Assembly: GCF_902804475.1 (NCBI RefSeq)
Contig: NZ_CADCSU010000147.1
Location: 1 to 37,119, forward strand
Source: Flavobacterium bizetiae
Lineage (GTDB): Bacteria > Bacteroidota > Bacteroidia > Flavobacteriales > Flavobacteriaceae
Direction: 5' to 3'
DNA length: 37,119 nucleotides
The stretch's first letter is position 1; every line of letters starts with the position of its first letter. Below the pieces are notes generated by a model that did not search any database, was not told the DNA's origin, and saw only the letters and a program-made list of their open reading frames with translations. Position numbers and translations under genes: made by a program. Below, piece after piece: positions 8,137 to 15,585 of this stretch.

Positions 8137-9076
8137 TTAAACCTAAAAATATTTCCTGTTCAAGAGGCAAATCTATTTCGCTTTCAAAAAATATTAATTG
8201 TCTTTTATAAACGGTTTCTATCAGAAAATGATTTCCTCTAAAATAAGTTTTTCTGATTTTTACAGGCAAATTCGATTCTGAAACCATTTTAAATTGATGC
8301 GGATACACCAAAGTTTTATGCATCTGATCTTCGTAAGAAATTAATAAATGAGTAGGAACTTCATTTACTTCTCCAAAAAGCGAAGCCACATATTTAGTTT
8401 CAGGATCTTCGTATATTTTTACGGGATTATCCTTTACGATCACTTCTCCGTTTCGCATTACGATTGCCTCGTCTGCAAATGATAAAGCGTCGGTACTATC
8501 ATGCGTTGCAATAATACAGGTAATGCCTTTTTGTTTTAAATATTTAAATAAATTCCGGCGTAAAGCATTTTTACGAAAAGCATCTATTTGGCTAAAAGGC
8601 TCATCTAGTAAAATTACTTCCGGCTCTAAAGCCAAAACTCTTACCAGCGCTACTCTTTGTTGTTGTCCTCCACTTAAAAACTTCGCTTTCACATTCGAAA
8701 ATTGCTCCATTTCTACCATTTCTAACAATTCCTGAACACGAAGTTTTTTCATGTTCGCAAAACCATTCGAAAGAAACTTTCCAACATTTTCAGCTACAGT
8801 CTCAAAAGGAGACAAATCAAAATCCTGAGCCAGATATTTCATATAAGGCATTCCGGGAATCAAATTGTATTTAGGACCTAAAATAGGCTTTTCATTATAA
8901 AAAATCTTGCCTTCATTTAAATCATATAATCCATACATTAATTTAAGAAGTGTACTTTTTCCGCAGCCACTTTCACCAATAATAGCGATATTTTCTCCTT
9001 TATTTATAGTAAAGGAAACGTTTTTTATAACAGGATTTTCGGTATACGAAAAAGAGATATTTTGAATGTCGAGCAT
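8126..9076 (-). CDS. ABC transporter ATP-binding protein (Fe/polyamine-type, orphan)
   Basis: 316-aa ATPase with a full set of motifs: Walker A GESGCGKST (34-42), Q-loop Gln84, signature LSGGQQQR (134-141), Walker B VILLDEP (154-160) and H-loop His192. An additional C-terminal region of about 80 aa (235-316) resembles the regulatory/TOBE part of FbpC/PotA-like importers. No permease or binding protein is in the window, so the transporter partner must be encoded elsewhere, or the protein acts in another way. The gene is monocistronic, with a good promoter match immediately upstream. Confidence 0.88.
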   Translation of the reverse strand: MLDIQNISFSYTENPVIKNVSFTINKGENIAIIGESGCGKSTLLKLMYGLYDLNEGKIFYNEKPILGPKYNLIPGMPYMKYLAQDFDLSPFETVAENVGKFLSNGFANMKKLRVQELLEMVEMEQFSNVKAKFLSGGQQQRVALVRVLALEPEVILLDEPFSQIDAFRKNALRRNLFKYLKQKGITCIIATHDSTDALSFADEAIVMRNGEVIVKDNPVKIYEDPETKYVASLFGEVNEVPTHLLISYEDQMHKTLVYPHQFKMVSESNLPVKIRKTYFRGNHFLIETVYKRQLIFFESEIDLPLEQEIFLGLNYF

Positions 9077-9094
9077 GGGTTATATTTGAAAGCA

Positions 9095-9126
9095 CAAATT
9101 TACAATGTTTAATTTCTAAAGTCAAA
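9095..9126 (-). promoter_or_regulatory. Promoter of the ABC ATPase gene
   Basis: Minus-strand -33 TTTG (9123-9126) and -7 TAAATTTG (9095-9102) are separated by 20 nt, the usual Bacteroidota spacing. It lies right beside the terminator of the upstream ompA-like gene. Confidence 0.65.
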
Positions 9127-9157
9127 AAAAAGCTGCTTCAATTATGAAACAGCTTTT
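9124..9157 (-). terminator. Terminator of the lipocalin-ompA operon
   Basis: AAAAGCTG (9128-9135) pairs with CAGCTTTT (9150-9157), with an inner TTCA/TGAA stem. It is followed on the minus strand by a seven-T run. Confidence 0.85.
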
Positions 9158-9181
9158 AAGAAATTTTATTGCGTTCGAAAC

Positions 9182-9877
9182 TTATTTTCCAGCTTCAGAT
9201 TTTGCATCATTTACCATTTTGTCGTTTGCAGTAATAGAAAACTCTACACGACGGTTTTGAGCTCTTCCTTCAGGAGAATCATTTGTTGCAATAGGATCAG
9301 CAATTCCTAAACCTGAAGTTTTGAAACGGCTTGATTTTAATCCTTTAGAAACTAAATAAGCTTGCACAGAAGCAGCTCTTTGTCCTGAAAGAGTCAAATT
9401 GTATTCTGGTTTTCCTGTATTATCAGTATAACCAAAAATTTGAATATCAGTATCTCCATACTCATTAAACACAGGAACTAATTTATCTAAATTTGCTTTA
9501 GCCTGAGGAGTCAAAGTTGATTTGTTAGTATCAAAACGAACAGAATTTTCATTTAAAGTTAAATGAATTCCCTCACCTACTCTTTCTACAGAAGCACCTG
9601 GCAAAGCCTGATCGATTTCACGAGCCTGTTTGTCCATTTTGTTTCCAATAAGAGCACCAGTTCCACCACCTACAGCAGCTCCAATTGCAGCTCCTAAAGC
9701 AGCGTTTCCGCCACGACCTAAATTATTTCCTAAAATACCACCAATAAGACCACCGGCTACTACTCCAATTCCGGCTCCTTTTTGTGTGTTATTTGCGTTT
9801 TTTACTGAATCGCAACTTGTAAAGAAACTTACTAATACAAGCAAAGTGCTCAAACCTAAAACTGTTATCTTTTTCAT
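9182..9877 (-). CDS. OmpA family lipoprotein with glycine zipper
   Basis: 231-aa lipoprotein: signal peptide with the lipobox cysteine at residue 22 (FFTSC), glycine-zipper segment at about 34-80 (GGLIGGILGNNLGRGG and similar), and a C-terminal OmpA peptidoglycan-binding domain at about 105-215 ending in GRAQNRRVEFSI. It probably anchors the outer membrane to peptidoglycan. It is the second gene of an operon, 18 nt downstream of the lipocalin-like lipoprotein gene, and is followed by its own terminator. Confidence 0.93.
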   Translation of the reverse strand: MKKITVLGLSTLLVLVSFFTSCDSVKNANNTQKGAGIGVVAGGLIGGILGNNLGRGGNAALGAAIGAAVGGGTGALIGNKMDKQAREIDQALPGASVERVGEGIHLTLNENSVRFDTNKSTLTPQAKANLDKLVPVFNEYGDTDIQIFGYTDNTGKPEYNLTLSGQRAASVQAYLVSKGLKSSRFKTSGLGIADPIATNDSPEGRAQNRRVEFSITANDKMVNDAKSEAGK

Positions 9878-9895
9878 ATTATATATTTTTTAATT

Positions 9896-10399
9896 TTAAT
9901 TAGCTCTTTGAAATTGGTAAACAACATCTTTTACTTGTCCTCCAACATTGATATTATCCACTAATTGGAATGAATTATCAGTTAAACCTGCAACCTTTAG
10001 TAAATATCCGTCTCTTACTTTTTTTGCTTTGATACCAGCATCAAGAATTTTAAGTACAAACATTCCCTGGTTGTTAATACTCCAAACAATTGGTGAAGTA
10101 AAACCAGTACAGCTTGGCGCAGTTAATGCCATAGTACCTTTATTGTTATTTGAAATAAAACTCCATGTACTTCCAATAAAACATTTAGAATCAGCAAGAT
10201 CAAACGAATTTACTTTAATGTACTCAGAACCAGGATAAGATACATTGGTTAGAACCCAATTTCCTTTAATAGCTACTTGAGATGGTCTGTCAAGTTTAGT
10301 CGATAGCGTAGTGGCTTCAGTTGAAGCAGTTGTAGACGAAGCTGATTTACACGCGAATAACATCGTGGCGATCATGCAAATGAAAATAATTTTCTTCAT
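9896..10399 (-). CDS. Lipocalin-like lipoprotein
   Basis: 167 aa from the ATG at 10399 (a second in-frame ATG lies at 10408). MKKIIFICMIATMLFAC gives a lipoprotein signal with Cys17, and a Ser/Thr-rich linker follows. The body begins IKGNWVLTNVSY, the typical opening strand of Bacteroidota lipocalin-like proteins, and includes ADSKCFIGSTWSF and a conserved later Cys in APSCTGF. It probably sits in the envelope; its ligand is unknown. It is the first gene of an operon with the OmpA-like lipoprotein, which suggests a shared envelope role. Confidence 0.82.
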   Translation of the reverse strand: MKKIIFICMIATMLFACKSASSTTASTEATTLSTKLDRPSQVAIKGNWVLTNVSYPGSEYIKVNSFDLADSKCFIGSTWSFISNNNKGTMALTAPSCTGFTSPIVWSINNQGMFVLKILDAGIKAKKVRDGYLLKVAGLTDNSFQLVDNINVGGQVKDVVYQFQRAN

Positions 10400-10450
10400 T
10401 TTGTACATTTATTTAAGTTAATACTTACTTATTTAACAATTATTATACCA

Positions 10451-10458
10451 CAAAGATA
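10451..10458 (-). promoter_or_regulatory. Putative -7 box of the lipocalin-ompA operon
   Basis: Minus-strand TATCTTTG is a perfect TAnnTTTG, about 50 nt before the start codon. No clear -33 element was seen. Confidence 0.5.
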
Positions 10459-10602
10459 CAATTCATAAGAATATCTTTTGTTTTAGAATCTAATTATTTT
10501 CTTTCAAAATTAACACTTACGCCATTTTGTCACCTAAAAAGCAATTGGTATTCTATTTGAAGAAATGAGAATCATCACATTAAACTAAAAAATTAAAAAA
10601 AT

Positions 10603-12486
10603 ATGACAACAGGTAAAATTAATGTTTCTGTAGAAAACATCTTTCCCTTAATCAAAAAGTTCTTGTACAGCGATCACGAAATTTTCTTGCGTGAGCTTAT
10701 TTCGAACGGAACCGATGCAACTTTAAAACTAAAACATTTAATTAGTATTGGAGAAGCAAAAGTTGAATACGGAAATCCTTTTATCGAAGTAAAAATCGAT
10801 AAAGAAGGTAAAAAAATTCACATTATCGACCAAGGTTTAGGTATGACAGCTGACGAAGTTGAAAAATACATTAACCAGGTTGCTTTTTCAGGAGCTGAAG
10901 AGTTCCTTGACAAATACAAAGATTCTGCTAAAGATTCTGGAATTATTGGTCATTTTGGTCTTGGATTCTACTCTGCATTTATGGTTGCAGAAAAAGTAGA
11001 AATCATCACTAAATCATACAAAGATGAACCAGCTGCACACTGGACTTGTGACGGAAGCCCTGAATTTACTTTAAAGCCGGCTGACAAAACTTCACGTGGT
11101 ACAGAAATCATCCTGCACATTGCTGAAGATTCTCTTGAATTTTTAGAAGATTCTAAAATCAGCGGATTATTAAACAAATACAATAAGTTTATGCCTATTC
11201 CGATTAAATTCGGGACAAGAACAGAAACACTTCCAAAACCGGAAGATGCTCCTGAGGATTACGTAAACGAAACACTTGAAGTAGACAATATCATCAACAA
11301 CCCTAATCCAGCCTGGACAAAACAGCCAACTGAATTATCTGATGAGGATTATAAAAACTTCTACAGAGAATTGTATCCAATGCAATTTGAAGATCCTTTG
11401 TTTCACATTCATTTAAATGTAGACTATCCGTTTAACCTGACAGGAATTTTGTATTTCCCAAAATTAGGTTCGGATATGCAAATTCAGAAAGATAAAATTC
11501 AACTGTACCAAAACCAGGTTTACGTAACAGATAACGTAGAAGGAATTGTACCTGAATTTTTAACAATGCTTAAAGGTGTTATCGATTCACCGGATATTCC
11601 GTTGAACGTTTCTCGTTCAGGATTACAAGCTGATGGTGCAGTTAAGAAAATCTCGAACTACATTACTCGTAAAGTAGCCGATAAACTTAAAGCTTTATTC
11701 AACGAAAACCGTGCTGATTTTGAAGCTAAATGGAACGATATTAAAATCGTTTTAGAGTACGGAATGCTTTCTGAAGATAAATTCTACGAAAAAGCAGGTG
11801 CATTTGTTTTATACCCAACTGTAGACGACACTTACTTTACTCTTGAAGAATTAAAAGAGAAATTAAAAGAAAACCAAACCGATAAAGACGGAAAATTGGT
11901 AGTTCTTTACGCTGGAAACAAAGAAGCACAACACTCTTATATTGAAACAGCAAAAGAAAAAGGATACGAAGTATTGCTTTTAGATTCTCCGATTATCTCT
12001 CACTTGATTCAAAAAATCGAAGGAGACAATAAAGATCTAACTTTTGTTCGTGTAGACTCTGATCATATTGATAACCTGATCAAAAAAGACGAAAACACGA
12101 TTTCTAAATTATCTGATGAAGAAAAAGAAACACTAAAAACTTCATTAGAAGCGTATATCCCTAAAGCGTATAGTGTACAACTAGAAGCTATGGATAGCCA
12201 AGCTGCTCCGTTTATCATCACGCAACCTGAATTTATGCGTAGAATGAAAGAAATGAGTCAGTCTGGTGGTGGCGGAATGTTCGGAATGGGTAATATGCCG
12301 GAAATGTACAATCTGGTTGTAAACACCAACTCTGATCTAGCTTCAAGCATTTTGAATACTGAAGACAAAACACATCAGGAACACTTGGTAAAACAAGCTT
12401 TAGACTTAGCTAAATTATCGCAAAACTTATTAAAAGGAGAAGCTTTAACAGCTTTTGTAAAAAGAAGTTTTGAAATGATTAAATAA
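10603..12486 (+). CDS. htpG: Molecular chaperone HtpG (Hsp90)
   Basis: 627-aa cytoplasmic Hsp90 ATPase. The GHKL nucleotide pocket is intact: Glu31, Asn35 and Asp39 in ELISNGTDAT, DQGLGM (76-81), and the lid/ATP region GHFGLGFYSAFMVA (116-129). The middle domain carries the catalytic-loop stretch PLNVSRSGLQ. The C-terminal dimerisation region includes a glycine/methionine-rich SGGGGMFGMGNMPEM linker. Length is normal for the family. It is monocistronic, with an A-rich leader and a hairpin terminator. No heat-shock operator (CIRCE) was seen. Confidence 0.97.
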   Translation: MTTGKINVSVENIFPLIKKFLYSDHEIFLRELISNGTDATLKLKHLISIGEAKVEYGNPFIEVKIDKEGKKIHIIDQGLGMTADEVEKYINQVAFSGAEEFLDKYKDSAKDSGIIGHFGLGFYSAFMVAEKVEIITKSYKDEPAAHWTCDGSPEFTLKPADKTSRGTEIILHIAEDSLEFLEDSKISGLLNKYNKFMPIPIKFGTRTETLPKPEDAPEDYVNETLEVDNIINNPNPAWTKQPTELSDEDYKNFYRELYPMQFEDPLFHIHLNVDYPFNLTGILYFPKLGSDMQIQKDKIQLYQNQVYVTDNVEGIVPEFLTMLKGVIDSPDIPLNVSRSGLQADGAVKKISNYITRKVADKLKALFNENRADFEAKWNDIKIVLEYGMLSEDKFYEKAGAFVLYPTVDDTYFTLEELKEKLKENQTDKDGKLVVLYAGNKEAQHSYIETAKEKGYEVLLLDSPIISHLIQKIEGDNKDLTFVRVDSDHIDNLIKKDENTISKLSDEEKETLKTSLEAYIPKAYSVQLEAMDSQAAPFIITQPEFMRRMKEMSQSGGGGMFGMGNMPEMYNLVVNTNSDLASSILNTEDKTHQEHLVKQALDLAKLSQNLLKGEALTAFVKRSFEMIK

Positions 12487-12510
12487 TATTTTTCATAAAA
12501 TAAACGTTTT

Positions 12511-12544
12511 AAAATCCTGTAGGCCAAGCTTACAGGATTTTTTT
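12511..12544 (+). terminator. htpG terminator
   Basis: AAAATCCTGTA (12511-12521) pairs with TACAGGATTTT (12531-12541), and the T run continues to 12544. Confidence 0.88.
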
Positions 12545-12545
12545 A

Positions 12546-12572
12546 TTGCCGTAACTTTTTTTATTACATTTG
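12546..12572 (+). promoter_or_regulatory. Putative promoter of lipoprotein gene 12608
   Basis: TTG (12546-12548) and a perfect -7 TACATTTG (12565-12572) are 16 nt apart, marginally short. The promoter starts immediately after the htpG terminator. Confidence 0.55.
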
Positions 12573-12607
12573 AATGCCTTATCAATCTAACAACAAACAA
12601 AACCACT

Positions 12608-13438
12608 ATGAAAAAAACCGCTATTTTATTACTGGCTATTTGCACAACAGGACTTACTTACACTTCTTGTTCAAGCAATGACGAAAACAAAACAAATCAA
12701 CCTGACGTTTCAACAATTGGAACTTCAATTGCAATTGACGCTACTACCGAAATGGATATCAAAACCGGATTATTGGTTTCTACAAAAACTTCTCCCACCG
12801 GTAAAGTAGCCGAAAATGCACCCGGACTTTGCGCAACTGTTACCGTAACGCAACAAAATGCCGACTCTTACCCAAAAGTATTTACAGTAGACTACGGAAC
12901 AACAGGTTGCACAGATAATCAAATTATAAAAAAAGGAAAACTAAAAATTACGCTTTCAGAACCAATTACTACCACAGGAAGCAAAATGACTATTGAAAGA
13001 ATCGATTATTCTATTAACGGAATAAAACTTGAAGGAACAATTGAATATGTTAACAGTACAACGGTTGCAACTGTGCCGCAGTTTACGAGAACAGTAACAA
13101 ATGGAAAATTTACTGATTTAGCAGGAAGAGTTTTTCTTAATACCGGAACGATTACCGTAAAACAAACTGCAGGCGTAGATACTCCATTTCTTTTAACGGA
13201 TAATATTTACGAAATGCCTCAGGGAACTCATACTGTAACAGCTCCAAACGGAGAAAAACTAACCCTTACCGTTCAGGAAACACTAATAAAAAAATACTCT
13301 TGCGAATTTATTTCTAAAGGAAGCCTGAAAGTTCAGGGCGGAATATTAAATGGCATTATAGATTACGGCAACAATGACTGTGATAGTAAATACACCTATA
13401 CAAACGAAAACGGGACATCATTTAACCTGGCAATGTAA
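12608..13438 (+). CDS. Lipoprotein of unknown function
   Basis: 276 aa. The lipoprotein signal is MKKTAILLLAICTTGLTYTSC with Cys21, followed by an acidic/Ser/Asn linker. No family was recognised for the mature part, which is rich in Thr and Gly with alternating beta-strand character (GKLKITLSEPITTTGSKMTI, TAPNGEKLTLTV). Four widely spaced cysteines in the mature region (LCATV, TGCTDN, YSCEF, NDCDS) could form disulfides. It is probably envelope-anchored. It has its own promoter and terminator. Confidence 0.8.
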   Translation: MKKTAILLLAICTTGLTYTSCSSNDENKTNQPDVSTIGTSIAIDATTEMDIKTGLLVSTKTSPTGKVAENAPGLCATVTVTQQNADSYPKVFTVDYGTTGCTDNQIIKKGKLKITLSEPITTTGSKMTIERIDYSINGIKLEGTIEYVNSTTVATVPQFTRTVTNGKFTDLAGRVFLNTGTITVKQTAGVDTPFLLTDNIYEMPQGTHTVTAPNGEKLTLTVQETLIKKYSCEFISKGSLKVQGGILNGIIDYGNNDCDSKYTYTNENGTSFNLAM

Positions 13439-13463
13439 CTCGATAATTTTAATAAAATTCAAG

Positions 13464-13499
13464 AATCCCAATTTAGAAATAGATTGGGATTTATTTTTT
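13464..13499 (+). terminator. Terminator of lipoprotein gene 12608
   Basis: AATCCCAAT (13464-13472) pairs with ATTGGGATT (13483-13491), followed by a T run. Confidence 0.78.
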
Positions 13500-13570
13500 T
13501 GCAAAATTTAAACACTACATCATTACATTCAAACTATTTTCTTTATTTTGCAGCAAAATCTAAAAAACCA

Positions 13571-14287
13571 ATGAAAAAATCAATTATTGCTTTTGTTACA
13601 CTCGCAGTACTAGCCTCTTGTAGCAAAAAAGAATCTACTGACAATTTGCACCTTACGGGAAATATAAAAGGATTAAAAAATGGAACTTTATACATTCAAA
13701 GAATCGTTGACACCTCTCTTGTAGCCATAGACAGTATTAAAATAGATGGTGATTCTTCTTTTGAAAGAGACATAAAACTAGAATCTCCTGAGGTTCTTTA
13801 TTTATACCTGGATCGTGGAGTGACAAATTCATTAGACAATAATATTTTATTTTTTGCTGAACCAGGCAACATCAATATCGACACCAACTTAGACAACTTT
13901 ATTTTTAATGCAAAAATTACGGGATCTAAAAACCAGGAGCTTTATGATGAGTACAAAAAAATAAACTCTCGTTTTACTGATGAAAATCTTTCTATGGTTG
14001 AATCAAGATTTAAAGCTATAAAAAGACAAGATCAAAAAGCAATTGACAGTATCGACATCAAACAAGAATCTAACATCAAAAGAAAATACTTGTACGCTAC
14101 AAACTTTGCTTTAAACAACAAAGATCACGAAATAGCCCCTTATATTGCTTTATCTGAAATTTACGACATCAATATCAAATTCCTTGATACGATTCAAAAA
14201 TCGATGACTCCAAAAGTAGCACAATCGCTTTACGGAAAGAAACTAACAAAATATGTTGCTGACATTAAAAAAGAGCAACAGAAGTAA
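13571..14287 (+). CDS. DUF4369-type lipoprotein
   Basis: 238 aa from the ATG at 13571. Further in-frame upstream sequence runs into the preceding terminator, and the lipoprotein signal MKKSIIAFVTLAVLASC starts here (Cys17). The region from about 26 to 110 (HLTGNIKGLKNGTLYIQRI, then DTSLVAIDSIKIDGDSSFE) is the DUF4369 pattern, usually found at the N-terminus of Bacteroidota thioredoxin-like lipoproteins. Here no thioredoxin CxxC domain follows. The C-terminal half is charged and helical (LYDEYKKINSRF and onwards). Its function is unknown and it probably sits in the envelope. Confidence 0.82.
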   Translation: MKKSIIAFVTLAVLASCSKKESTDNLHLTGNIKGLKNGTLYIQRIVDTSLVAIDSIKIDGDSSFERDIKLESPEVLYLYLDRGVTNSLDNNILFFAEPGNINIDTNLDNFIFNAKITGSKNQELYDEYKKINSRFTDENLSMVESRFKAIKRQDQKAIDSIDIKQESNIKRKYLYATNFALNNKDHEIAPYIALSEIYDINIKFLDTIQKSMTPKVAQSLYGKKLTKYVADIKKEQQK

Positions 14288-14305
14288 TATTACGTTACAC
14301 AAAAT

Positions 14306-14342
14306 AAAAAAAAGTCCTGAGAATGATCTCAGGACTTTTTTT
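14306..14342. terminator. Bidirectional terminator, 16-bp stem
   Basis: 14307-14322 pairs with 14327-14342 around an ATGA loop; the core is GTCCTGAGA/TCTCAGGAC with A and T tails. It serves the DUF4369 gene and can also stop convergent transcription. Confidence 0.9.
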
Positions 14343-14344
14343 GT

Positions 14345-14430
14345 TTTATAGCAAATTCCAAATTTTTAAACTCCAATTAAGTAAATAATATCATTTGGAA
14401 TTTGGAATTTTTAAATTTTGATTTTTATTT
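14345..14430. repeat. AATTCCAAATTT-type repeats (family F), downstream of DUF5362-like gene
   Basis: A direct copy (GCAAATTCCAAATTTTTAAA) and an inverted pair (ATTTGGAATTTGGAATTTTT) lie in this stretch. A related set is present on the other side of the neighbouring gene at 14955-15045. Confidence 0.6.
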
Positions 14431-14434
14431 CATT

Positions 14435-14893
14435 TTATCTTCCCAACAAAGCTCCAAACATTGAAAGGATGAATATTAATCCGTACAACACTAAAATAGC
14501 AAGTGTGAAAATTCCAAGAAATTTGTAATGAGATTTTAAATACCCAAAAGAACTGGTCAACGCTTCAGTATTATTATCTCTAAAAGCTTTTTTAGCATTA
14601 GAAGCAAATTTAAATAGATAATAAACCGGGAAGAAATAAATAGCGCCAATAATAAAATATACTATTCCTATTACTACTCCAAAAGAACCACCCATAGCAT
14701 TCGCTCCGGGGATCATAGTTCCCATTGCCGCGAAAAAGGTTCCTGCAAAAACTGCAATTAACATGATAAGCCCAATACCAACAAATCCTACTATCGATAA
14801 AAAGTAAGCCCATTTTGCGGTTTCCTTTAAAAAGTCTTTTGCAGATTGGTCGAGCTGCAACTCAAATTTTTCAAAAACTGAATTTTCTTCCAT
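14435..14893 (-). CDS. DUF5362-like inner membrane protein
   Basis: 152-aa membrane protein with about three hydrophobic segments (29-57, 70-95, 124-149). The conserved-looking cytoplasmic loop FKFASNAKKAFRDNNTEA followed by LTSSFGYLKSHYKFLGI resembles the DUF5362 family of Bacteroidota. The function is unknown. It stands alone, with repeats on both sides and a possible -7 box at 14919-14926. Confidence 0.75.
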   Translation of the reverse strand: MEENSVFEKFELQLDQSAKDFLKETAKWAYFLSIVGFVGIGLIMLIAVFAGTFFAAMGTMIPGANAMGGSFGVVIGIVYFIIGAIYFFPVYYLFKFASNAKKAFRDNNTEALTSSFGYLKSHYKFLGIFTLAILVLYGLIFILSMFGALLGR

Positions 14894-14918
14894 TTGGATT
14901 ATATTTTTGGTTAAGAAA

Positions 14919-14926
14919 CAAACATA
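14919..14926 (-). promoter_or_regulatory. Putative -7 box of the DUF5362-like gene
   Basis: Minus-strand TATGTTTG matches TAnnTTTG, 26 nt before the start codon. A TTG lies 15 nt further upstream, which is short. Confidence 0.42.
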
Positions 14927-14954
14927 AGAAAAATATTGTTACAATTTTTATAAA

Positions 14955-15045
14955 AGTAAATTCCAGAAATTTAAAATCCAATATTTGAAAATTCCAACTT
15001 CCAAACAATAGCGAATCTCTGTGCAATTGGAATTTGAGAGTTAAA
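14955..15045. repeat. AATTCCAA-type repeats (family F), upstream of DUF5362-like gene
   Basis: Fragments such as AAAATTCCAACTTCCAAA and CAATTGGAATTTGAGAG are related to those at 14345-14430. Copies are decayed, so the boundary is approximate. Confidence 0.5.
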
Positions 15046-15072
15046 AAATTGGCAGTTATTTCGCTTTAGAGC

Positions 15073-15104
15073 AAAAAAAACCACCACTAAAAAGTGATGG
15101 TTTT
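15073..15104 (-). terminator. tRNA-Thr terminator
   Basis: A 12-bp hairpin (15077-15088 with 15093-15104, one wobble pair) is followed on the minus strand by a run of eight T, directly after the tRNA 3' end. Confidence 0.85.
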
Positions 15105-15110
15105 CCGTTG

Positions 15111-15184
15111 AGCCGGCGGAGGGACTCGAACCCACGACCTGCTGATTACAAATCAGCTGCTCTAGCCAACTGAGCTACGCTGGC
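15111..15184 (-). tRNA. tRNA-Thr (anticodon TGT)
   Basis: A 74-nt cloverleaf on the minus strand. The anticodon stem GCTGA/TCAGC encloses the loop TTTGTAA, giving anticodon TGT (threonine). The D arm GCTCAGTTGGCTAGAGC and T loop TTCGAGT are standard. CCA is not encoded. The acceptor stem GCCAGCG/CGCCGGC has an A4-C69 mismatch, and the T stem has a U-U opposition as read. It has a near-perfect promoter upstream and its own terminator. Confidence 0.96.
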
Positions 15185-15199
15185 GACTCATTACGGGTG

Positions 15200-15230
15200 C
15201 AAATATAAAGCGGTTTTTCGTTTTACCAAA
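15200..15230 (-). promoter_or_regulatory. tRNA-Thr promoter
   Basis: Minus-strand -33 TTTG (15227-15230), 19-nt spacer, then -7 TATATTTG (15200-15207). It is the best promoter match in the window. It predicts transcription starting about 9 nt before the mature tRNA. Confidence 0.8.
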
Positions 15231-15262
15231 ATAAATTTGCACTTTTTTATACTTTTTTTTGC

Positions 15263-15529
15263 TTACAATTCGTTGATTTTAGCAATCAATTGATTAGCAG
15301 TTTCTTCCAATTCAACATTGATTTGTTTAAAGTGCGCTTTTTTGTTTTCAACGTTCTTAGCATTCACTTTTGTGATCAAAGTATCAAAAGCAAGGATAGC
15401 CTGATCGATCAAAGCATTCGTTTCTGGAGTAGGATTTCCTGTAGTAGACATTTCAAATAAGTAAATTGCCTCAATAATATCTCCTAATACGAAGTTGATG
15501 TCTTTCTTTAAATTTTTAACGTTTGCCAT
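15263..15529 (-). CDS. Small helical protein of unknown function
   Basis: 88 aa, predicted almost wholly alpha-helical. It begins MANVKNLKKDINFVLGDIIE and contains two long amphipathic helices (TNALIDQAILAFDTLITKV and the C-terminal NVELEETANQLIAKINEL), a pattern that could form a helical bundle or coiled coil. No family was recognised. There is no signal peptide, so it is probably cytoplasmic. It follows manA by 56 nt but has its own -7-like box in that gap. Coding looks real from the clean frame and balanced composition. Confidence 0.75.
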   Translation of the reverse strand: MANVKNLKKDINFVLGDIIEAIYLFEMSTTGNPTPETNALIDQAILAFDTLITKVNAKNVENKKAHFKQINVELEETANQLIAKINEL

Positions 15530-15555
15530 TTTATTTTAATTTTAATTTGCGACTG

Positions 15556-15563
15556 CAAAAGTA
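15556..15563 (-). promoter_or_regulatory. Putative -7 box of the 88-aa gene
   Basis: Minus-strand TACTTTTG matches TAnnTTTG in the short gap after manA. No -33 element was seen. Confidence 0.45.
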
Positions 15564-15585
15564 CACATTATCTTTAGATTAAGTG

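Noticed and set aside
9630..9893. Plus-strand frame opposite the glycine-zipper region of the OmpA-like gene
   Set aside because: Its Pro/Ala-rich product is an antisense shadow of glycine-rich codons; the minus-strand gene is clear.
13484..13570. Upstream start of the DUF4369 gene
   Set aside because: It lies inside the previous gene's terminator and would bury the lipoprotein signal.
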